Source: an uncultured Prevotellaceae bacterium | Lineage (GTDB): Bacteria > Bacteroidota > Bacteroidia > Bacteroidales > Bacteroidaceae | Direction: 5' to 3' | Length of the DNA stretch: 64,000 nucleotides | Assembly (NCBI GenBank): GCA_900316505.1 | Contig: ONDH01000007.1 | Coordinates: 1-64,000 of the forward strand | Part shown: one piece after another, positions 58,663 to 64,000 of the stretch | Layout: each line of letters opens with the position of its first letter | Position numbering within the stretch: position 1 is the first letter of the stretch | Program-made: the position numbers and the translations under genes | The notes under the pieces: model-generated | What the model was told of the DNA's origin: nothing | The model's input: only the letters and a program-made list of their open reading frames with translations | Database searches by the model: none

Positions 58663-58872
58663 AAAAGATTGATGGATTTAGAGCTAACAATTCTTATGTT
58701 GATGCATTACATGTAGTTGGGTGGAGAAGAAAGTCTGCCAATACGATAAATTTGTCAAACATTACGACATGAAAATTATAGATTAATCACGTACTTTGGC
58801 ACGGTTTTCCCTTGTTTTGAGTAAGTTGCAGTACACATGCTTCTTTATGTCTCAATTCTCGCCTTACATCGC

Positions 58873-58941
58873 GAAATAATATGCGCTGTAAGAACGAAAT
58901 ATTATGCGCTGGGGGCGCGAAATGATATGCGTACCGTGCCG
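58873..58941. repeat. Tandem array G: three units of 23 bp
   Basis: Units start at 58873, 58896 and 58919: GAAATAATATGCG plus TGTAAGAAC-type end, GAAATATTATGCG plus CTGGGGGCGC, GAAATGATATGCG plus TACCGTGCCG. The first 13 bases are nearly constant and the last 10 vary. The words match array F at 52176. Confidence 0.9.
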
Positions 58942-58957
58942 ATATAGGGTGCAGATT

Positions 58958-59044
58958 TGAGCCTTGCTCGGATCTGATAAGAATAGTTAGGGTTAACATT
59001 AATGTTATGTAAATAAATCCGTGTGATCCGTGCTATCCGTGAGA
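58958..59044. repeat. Direct repeat, left copy, flanking the AAA-ATPase gene
   Basis: About 87 bp from TGAGCCTTGCTCGG through GGTTAAC, AATGTTATG and AAATAAATCCGTGTGAT to ATCCGTGAGAA. It matches 60674-60761 with about eight differences and a short indel. It ends 21 bp before the ATPase start. Confidence 0.9.
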
Positions 59045-59064
59045 ACTACAGAAACTAGAAGAAA

Positions 59065-60618
59065 ATGAAATATCCGATAGGAATTCAAGATTTTGGTGAA
59101 ATTAGGCGTAATGGCTATGCCTATGTGGATAAGACGGCTCTGATGTACAAAATAGTGTCCGAAGGGAAGTATTATTTCCTTTCTCGTCCCCGCCGTTTTG
59201 GCAAGTCCCTGTTCCTTTCCACATTGGAGAGCTATTTTAGTGGTAAGAAGGATTTGTTTGAGGGATTGGCTGTGTGGGAGTTGGAACGTGAATGGAAGCA
59301 ACACCCCATCTTGCATTTGGATTTGAATACGGAACTCTATGACTCGAAGGAGGCATTGGAGAATAAGTTGAATCTGTTTTTGGCGAATATAGAGGATGTG
59401 TATGGACGAAATCCCAATGAACGGACATTGGGAACTCGTTTCGAGGGAAATATCCGTAGAGTGGCAGAAAAGACAGACAATCAGGTGGTCATTCTGGTTG
59501 ATGAATATGACAAACCGATGCTCCAGGCAATCGGTAATGATGAGTTGCAGACAACTTATCGTAATACGTTGAAAGCCTTCTATGGTGCTTTGAAGTCTTG
59601 TGACCGATATATTCGTTTTGCCTTTTTGACTGGCGTGACCAAGTTTGGCAAGGTGAGCGTGTTCAGCGACTTGAACAATTTGATAGACCTTTCGTTCGAC
59701 AACCGCTATAGTTCCATTTGTGGCATCACGGCACAGGAGTTGCATCATTGTTTCGATGGCAGTGTGCAGGAACTGGCAGATGCCAATGGCATGACAAAGG
59801 AGGAATGTTACGAAAAATTGGCACAAGACTACGATGGTTATCATTTTGACCATAATACTCCAGGCGTGTATAATCCGTTTAGTGTGTTGAACACTCTTGC
59901 CAGTGGACAGTTTCGTGACTATTGGTTTGAAACGGGAACACCTTCATTCCTCGTCTATCAGTTGAGAAAGACTGGGTACTCGTTGGATGCGATGACAGAG
60001 GAGGAACTCTCCACCGATACGCTTAACAGCATCGACATCATGGATGATAATCCGCTGCCGCTACTATATCAAAGTGGATACTTAACGTTGAAAGACTACG
60101 ATGCAGAGTTTGACCAGTATAAGTTGGGTTTCCCTAATCGTGAAGTTGAACAGGGTTTCGTAAAATACCTGTACCCTTTTTATACACCCAAGGTTCAGGA
60201 TAAGGGTTCTTTCTCCATTGCTCGCTTTGTAAATGATGTACGTAGTGGTGATGCTGAGGGCTTCATGCGTCGTTTGGAGGGATTCTTTGCTAATGGCGAC
60301 TATCAGGTGATGGGTAACTTGGAGTATTACTTTCAGAACACGCTCTATGTGTTCTTCCGTCTGTTGGGGTTCTACGTGGAGGTGGAACGTCACACGACGC
60401 ATGGTCGTATGGATATAGTGATACAGACTTCGCAGTACATCTATATTTTGGAACTGAAACTTGACAAAAGTGCTGATGTGGCTCTTGCTCAGATAGAAGA
60501 AAAGAGTTATGCTAAGCCTTTTGAGAACGATAGTCGCCAATTATTCAAAATAGGGATAAACTTTTCCACAGCCACTCGTCGTATTGATGACTGGGAAATA
60601 GCGGAAAACCACAAATAG
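59065..60618 (+). CDS. AAA-ATPase-like / PD-(D/E)XK nuclease-like protein
   Basis: This 517-residue protein belongs to a family abundant in Bacteroidota genomes. The N-terminal AAA-ATPase-like domain opens YPIGIQDFGEIRRNGYAYVD and has the P-loop SRPRRFGKSLFLSTLE (K47, S48). Walker B is QVVILVDEYDKPML. FLTGVTKFGKVSVFSDLNNL follows. The C-terminal DUF1703/PDDEXK_9 domain has HGRMDIVIQT and YILELKLD (about 446-466), so the nuclease core looks intact. It interrupts the polysaccharide locus and is bracketed by direct repeats. Its role (defence, addiction or mobile cargo) is unknown. Confidence 0.9.
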   Translation: MKYPIGIQDFGEIRRNGYAYVDKTALMYKIVSEGKYYFLSRPRRFGKSLFLSTLESYFSGKKDLFEGLAVWELEREWKQHPILHLDLNTELYDSKEALENKLNLFLANIEDVYGRNPNERTLGTRFEGNIRRVAEKTDNQVVILVDEYDKPMLQAIGNDELQTTYRNTLKAFYGALKSCDRYIRFAFLTGVTKFGKVSVFSDLNNLIDLSFDNRYSSICGITAQELHHCFDGSVQELADANGMTKEECYEKLAQDYDGYHFDHNTPGVYNPFSVLNTLASGQFRDYWFETGTPSFLVYQLRKTGYSLDAMTEEELSTDTLNSIDIMDDNPLPLLYQSGYLTLKDYDAEFDQYKLGFPNREVEQGFVKYLYPFYTPKVQDKGSFSIARFVNDVRSGDAEGFMRRLEGFFANGDYQVMGNLEYYFQNTLYVFFRLLGFYVEVERHTTHGRMDIVIQTSQYIYILELKLDKSADVALAQIEEKSYAKPFENDSRQLFKIGINFSTATRRIDDWEIAENHK

Positions 60619-60673
60619 GTTCTTTTTCATTATCAAATGACGTTTTATATGTCTCTCACAGATACCACAGATA

Positions 60674-60761
60674 TGAGCCTTGCTCGGCTCTGATAAAAAT
60701 AGTTATGGTTAACGTTAATGTTATGGTTAAATAAATCCGTGTGATTCGTGCCATCCGTGAG
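60674..60761. repeat. Direct repeat, right copy, flanking the AAA-ATPase gene
   Basis: This is the second copy of the 87-bp repeat (see 58958-59044), starting 56 bp after the ATPase stop, in the same orientation. It carries TCCGTGTGATTCGTGCCATC, a word typical of Bacteroidota intergenic repeats. Confidence 0.9.
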
Positions 60762-60824
60762 AAAAAAGGTAATACAATGGGTGGATTCTTGAAAATAGGA
60801 AATGATAAATACCGATAATTAATA

Positions 60825-61922
60825 ATGAAAGGCCACATATCTCAAGCAAATTCTCTTCCCACACAAAGAATCGAATACATAGATGCGATACGTGGGTTTA
60901 CAATGATACTGGTTGTGATGTGCCATGTGGCAATGTATGTTTTTAGCATCTCAAGAGAAACATCTTCCTTCCATCTTTATTTGGGACAAATCCGTATGCC
61001 GATGTTTTTCTTTATCAGTGGATTTGTAATGTTCAAGAAAGAGATTGTTTGGGATTTAGCGTATGTGTTTGCTTTTTTGAAGAAGAAATTTCCAGTTCAA
61101 GTTATTTCAACTGGTATTTTCCTCATTGTTTTTGTCTATGTTTACCCCACATCTCAATCTCAGCTGACATTGGGAAATCTGTCAGGCTATTGGTTTACCT
61201 TTACACTTTTTCTCTTCTATTTTTTTTATTCTTTATTACGCCTTATTTCCAAGAGAGGAGAAGATTATATCATATTGGCGGTTGGTATTTTCTTTTTCCT
61301 TGTCATTCGACTTTCTAAAGTGGTTGATATTTTATCCTTTCTACCCAAAGATGTCCAGGGTATTCTTTGTATGAGACATTGGTGGTTATTCTTATTCTTC
61401 ATCTTGGGAACACTTGCAAAAAAATATTTTGCCGCTTTTTCAAAAGTAATAGACTCTAATGCAACTCTCCTCGTATGCATTGTCCTATATTTCGGATTGA
61501 ACACATTGGCGTGTCAGCCTCCTTTCAATGAGGGATTTCCTTATGCTGGCATCAAAATCCTTGCAATCCTTCCAGGTATGGCTCTCCTTTTTTCCTTTTT
61601 CCGGAAAAATCAACAGCTTTTCACTAAAGAGAAAGTTTTAGGACGTACTTTACAATACATCGGTCGAAGGACGCTCGACATATATCTGATTCATTCTTTT
61701 CTTCTTCCGTGTCAGTTATCAGAACTTGTTACTGTCTTTCATGACCATCCCATGCCTGTATTAGAATTTGCAGCCACATTATTCATTTCAATTATTGTCA
61801 TTGCTATATCTTTGTTAATTGGCAATATATTACGTCTTAGTCCATTTATTGCTTATTATCTCTTCGGCGCTAAAATCCCTGTTTCAGAAACTTTGTCCCC
61901 TGAAAGAGTCAGAAATAGTTAG
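60825..61922 (+). CDS. Acyltransferase family 3 membrane protein
   Basis: The 365-residue protein has about ten membrane helices. The catalytic-region signature is RIEYIDAIRGFTMILVVMCH (near 16-35; the R and H are conserved), followed by QIRMPMFFFISGFVMFKK. RRTLDIYLIHSFLLP near residue 285 is the usual late helix. Family members O-acylate sugars of surface polysaccharides. It resumes the polysaccharide locus after the ATPase cassette. Confidence 0.88.
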   Translation: MKGHISQANSLPTQRIEYIDAIRGFTMILVVMCHVAMYVFSISRETSSFHLYLGQIRMPMFFFISGFVMFKKEIVWDLAYVFAFLKKKFPVQVISTGIFLIVFVYVYPTSQSQLTLGNLSGYWFTFTLFLFYFFYSLLRLISKRGEDYIILAVGIFFFLVIRLSKVVDILSFLPKDVQGILCMRHWWLFLFFILGTLAKKYFAAFSKVIDSNATLLVCIVLYFGLNTLACQPPFNEGFPYAGIKILAILPGMALLFSFFRKNQQLFTKEKVLGRTLQYIGRRTLDIYLIHSFLLPCQLSELVTVFHDHPMPVLEFAATLFISIIVIAISLLIGNILRLSPFIAYYLFGAKIPVSETLSPERVRNS

Positions 61923-61942
61923 CATAAAGGTTATCGTTATCG

Positions 61943-63154
61943 TTGATTATGAAACCACGAATTCTCATACTGATGCACTACATGGAGCTGGGTGGGGCGG
62001 AAAGCGCTTTGCTTGGACTTCTGCAGAGCATGGACCCTGCAAGGGTAGATGTAGATATGTTTATCTATGATCATCGAGGTGAGTTAATGCGGTATGTTCC
62101 AACAGATAAGATTCATCTGTTGCCTGAACTGACTGCTTATAAGATGATTGAACGTCCCTTCATGGAGTGTGTGAAATCAGGACATATAGGTGTGGCCTTG
62201 GGACGCTGGTTGGCCAAGAAAACAGTAGATAAAAGCCCAGTTCCTGCCGGGAAGGACAATATCCGTATCTATACACGTGTGGCTGATTGGGTGGAGCATT
62301 TTGTCCCAAAGATACAGCCTGATGTCGAATATGATCTGGCAATCTCTTTCTTGATGCCGCATAACTATGTTGTTAAGAAAGTGTGGGCGAAAAAGAAGTT
62401 GGGATGGATTCATACGGATTATTCGACAGTGCATGTGGATGTGAAGAGGGAGCTGCCTGTATGGAGCCAGCTGGATTATATAGCCAGCATTAGCAAAGAG
62501 GCGGGGGAGAAGTTTGTGGAGACCTTCCCGACGTTGAAGTACAAGATTATTCCTATCGAAAATATCTTGAGCTCAAGGTTTATTCGTCAACGGGCAGAGG
62601 AAGAGGTGATTTCTTTGGATTCCAATCCCTCAACTATCAAGCTATTGACCATTGGCCGTTTTTCAAACCCTAAGAAGATGGAAGAGATTCCTATGATTTG
62701 TAGGAAGATTGTGGATGAAGGTGTTGACATTAAATGGTATATTATTGGATATGGCAGCGCGGAAATTGAGCAAGAGGTGCGTGACAATGCCCGGCGAGAA
62801 GGGGTGACAGACCGGGTGATTCTGTTGGGCAAGAAAGAGAATCCTTATCCTTACATCAAGGCTTGTGACATTTATGTGCAGCCCAGCCGCTATGAGGGGA
62901 AGTCTATTACGGTGAGGGAGGCTCAAATTTTGTGTAAGCCTGTGATTGTTACGAATTATCCAACGGCATCTTCGCAAATACAGAATGGCGTGGACGGAAT
63001 CATTGTTCCAATGGAAGTGGATGCATGTGCACAAGAGATGGTTGAGTTTATTCGTGACAAAGAGAAGCAAGATCGGATTGAGACGTATTTGAAGGAGCAT
63101 GATTTCGGGAACGAGGATGAAATTGAGAAGGTATACAAGTTAGTGGGGGCATGA
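61943..63154 (+). CDS. GT4-family glycosyltransferase
   Basis: The 403-residue GT-B enzyme starts MIMKPRILILMHYMELGGAE; MKPRI at 61949 is an equally good start. It has the LGGAESALLGLLQ loop, KKLGWIHTDYS, LLTIGRFSNPKKMEEIP, GYGSAEIEQEV, and the donor-binding motif PSRYEGKSITVREAQILCKP (E-x7-E). Charged residues at both domain interfaces are intact. It overlaps the next gene by 4 bp. Confidence 0.92.
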   Translation: MIMKPRILILMHYMELGGAESALLGLLQSMDPARVDVDMFIYDHRGELMRYVPTDKIHLLPELTAYKMIERPFMECVKSGHIGVALGRWLAKKTVDKSPVPAGKDNIRIYTRVADWVEHFVPKIQPDVEYDLAISFLMPHNYVVKKVWAKKKLGWIHTDYSTVHVDVKRELPVWSQLDYIASISKEAGEKFVETFPTLKYKIIPIENILSSRFIRQRAEEEVISLDSNPSTIKLLTIGRFSNPKKMEEIPMICRKIVDEGVDIKWYIIGYGSAEIEQEVRDNARREGVTDRVILLGKKENPYPYIKACDIYVQPSRYEGKSITVREAQILCKPVIVTNYPTASSQIQNGVDGIIVPMEVDACAQEMVEFIRDKEKQDRIETYLKEHDFGNEDEIEKVYKLVGA

Positions 63155-63684
63155 TACATACGATTTTCTTGGTTGTTTATAATATCTGCCGGATAGCTAT
63201 AAGCAGATTGTTCCATTGGGGACAGTTTGATGTGCATTGGCTCCAACGAATAAGTCCATTGTGTGCATTGAAGGTCTTCCGCCAAGGGAAAATCTCTGTT
63301 GGACGTAATTGTGAGTTTGCTGCTTATTGTGATTTTGAGGTGCATGGTGATGGGGTGTTGGAGATAGGTGAGGGTACTTATTTCAACCGCTTTTGTATGA
63401 TTAGTGCCCATGAGCATGTGACGATTGGCAAACATTGTATGTTTGGCCCAGGTGTGAAGATTTTTGATAATAATCACCGCCATTTACCAGAAACAGGGGT
63501 GAGCAGTGAATTGAACACAGCACCGATTTTTGTTGGGGATAATTCCTGGGTGTGTTCGGATGTTATAATATTGAAGGGAACTCAGATTGGCAAGAATTGT
63601 GTGATAGGCGCAGGGTGTATCGTAAGAGAAGATGTGCCTGATGGAAGTGTGGTGACAATTGATAGCGGTTTCACCATTAAGTGA
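63151..63684 (+). CDS. Hexapeptide-repeat acyltransferase (CysE/LacA/NodL-like)
   Basis: The 177-residue protein has an N-terminal hydrophobic stretch (TIFLVVYNICRIAI). Left-handed beta-helix repeats follow (KISVGRNCEFAAYCDFEVHG, TYFNRFCMISAHEHVTIG, KHCMFGPGVKIFDNNH, ILKGTQIGKNCVIGAGCIVR). The DNNH loop and the final VTIDSGFTIK strand fit sugar O-acetyltransferases. Coupled by 4 bp to the GT4 gene. Confidence 0.88.
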   Translation: MIHTIFLVVYNICRIAISRLFHWGQFDVHWLQRISPLCALKVFRQGKISVGRNCEFAAYCDFEVHGDGVLEIGEGTYFNRFCMISAHEHVTIGKHCMFGPGVKIFDNNHRHLPETGVSSELNTAPIFVGDNSWVCSDVIILKGTQIGKNCVIGAGCIVREDVPDGSVVTIDSGFTIK

Positions 63685-63700
63685 TAGATATTGTGTGAAT

Positions 63701-64000
63701 ATGAGTAATAATACTGAGAACTCAACAATACAGACGCCTGTTTTTGTGGGTCTTGATGTGATGAAATTCATTTGTGCATTATTGGTTGTATATCTTCATA
63801 CATATAATCATGATTGGGGTGCTGTTGGCGAATGGGTGCATGCGAATCTCTCTCCAATTGGTGTGCCTTTCTTTTTTATTGTATCCGGATTCCTGTATAT
63901 GAAAAAGTTGCAAGAATCAGGGGAGGGCAAGAAAGAGTATTTTTATCATTATCTGAAACGTGTTACATATATGTATATCTTCTGGAGTGCAGTTACATTA
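63701..64000 (+). CDS. Acyltransferase family 3 membrane protein, partial
   Basis: The ORF begins with ATG at 63701, 17 bp after the previous stop, and runs off the window after 100 codons. It shows FVGLDVMKFICALLVVYLHT (membrane helix with the conserved His), LSPIGVPFFFIVSGFLYMKK, and a third helix at the edge. These match the first helices of acyltransferase 3 proteins (surface-sugar O-acylation). It is the second such gene in the locus. Confidence 0.85.
   Translation, partial: MSNNTENSTIQTPVFVGLDVMKFICALLVVYLHTYNHDWGAVGEWVHANLSPIGVPFFFIVSGFLYMKKLQESGEGKKEYFYHYLKRVTYMYIFWSAVTL

Noticed and set aside
58663..58790. Open plus-strand codons after the second GT32 gene
   Set aside because: The stretch has no start and no recognisable motif. 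It is probably chance in AT-rich DNA.
1..64000. Insertion sequences, integrases, prophage or conjugative genes
   Set aside because: No transposase, integrase, relaxase or phage structural motif was found in any frame I read.

Overview
The window comes from a member of the Bacteroidales, most likely a Prevotella-like gut or rumen organism. The support is recurrent TAnnTTTG (-7) promoters with few Shine-Dalgarno sites, Bacteroidota-type families (RibBA fusion, DUF3316, DUF4837, DUF5020, folP-cdaA and pta-ackA pairs), many secreted CAZymes, and Bacteroidota-style intergenic word repeats. No rRNA, IS element, transposase, phage module or CRISPR-Cas was seen. The genus is inference; the phylum-level call is firm.

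Layout. 1-2.8 kb: a damaged DUF4369/thioredoxin-like gene at the edge, a secreted YD-repeat-like protein and a BASS transporter, all on minus. 2.8-4.4 kb: about 1.2 kb without a gene, filled with 23-bp-period arrays, then tRNA-Met(CAT). 4.4-23.3 kb: fabI; the minus operon lptF-ribBA-aminotransferase-secreted enzyme; the plus operon folP-cdaA-murF plus a Lys/Ala-rich exported protein; a flavinylated lipoprotein reductase; tRNA-Leu(TAG); S41 peptidase with a DUF3316 protein; and parC. 23.3-26.1 kb: pta and ackA, separated by a four-helix-bundle gene. 26.1-27 kb: a second field of 23-bp arrays. 27-37.5 kb: GH98 enzyme, Na+-symporter, VanZ, CYTH, prfB, DUF5020 and two nucleobase permeases. 37.7-44.7 kb: GH105, DUF4837 lipoprotein, ferredoxin, GH2 and a CE12-like esterase, consistent with rhamnogalacturonan/pectin breakdown. 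44.8-64 kb: an extracellular polysaccharide locus (wza, wzc, a degenerate GT4, wzm, wzt, several GTs, acyltransferases), continuing past the window end.

How the genes work together. The housekeeping blocks are ordinary: fatty acid synthesis, folate, c-di-AMP, peptidoglycan, riboflavin, LPS transport and acetate fermentation. The pectin block removes unsaturated galacturonyl ends, cleaves side chains and deacetylates. The polysaccharide block exports through an ABC transporter (Wzm/Wzt), yet also carries Wza and a BY-kinase, an unusual mix.

The most striking signal is in the non-coding DNA. (1) Tandem arrays at five sites (3.0-3.4, 3.7, 26.3-26.6, 52.2 and 58.9 kb) use different sequences but all have a period of exactly 23 bp, often part conserved and part variable within each unit. 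(2) A second class of intergenic repeats uses 7-bp units (CTCATTC, TCTAAAC, GTGAAAA, GTTGACA, AGGAATT). (3) Both four-helix-bundle genes sit between operon partners (pta/ackA and wzm/wzt) and are bracketed by inverted copies of such heptamer words, like the stem-loop layout of 23S rRNA intervening sequences. (4) A 68-bp promoter module is 66/68 identical upstream of fabI and tRNA-Leu, and its skeleton recurs upstream of the GH105 gene with the heptamer swapped. (5) An AAA-ATPase/PD-(D/E)XK gene is flanked by about 87-bp direct repeats. (6) Some of these repeats have entered coding sequences in frame.
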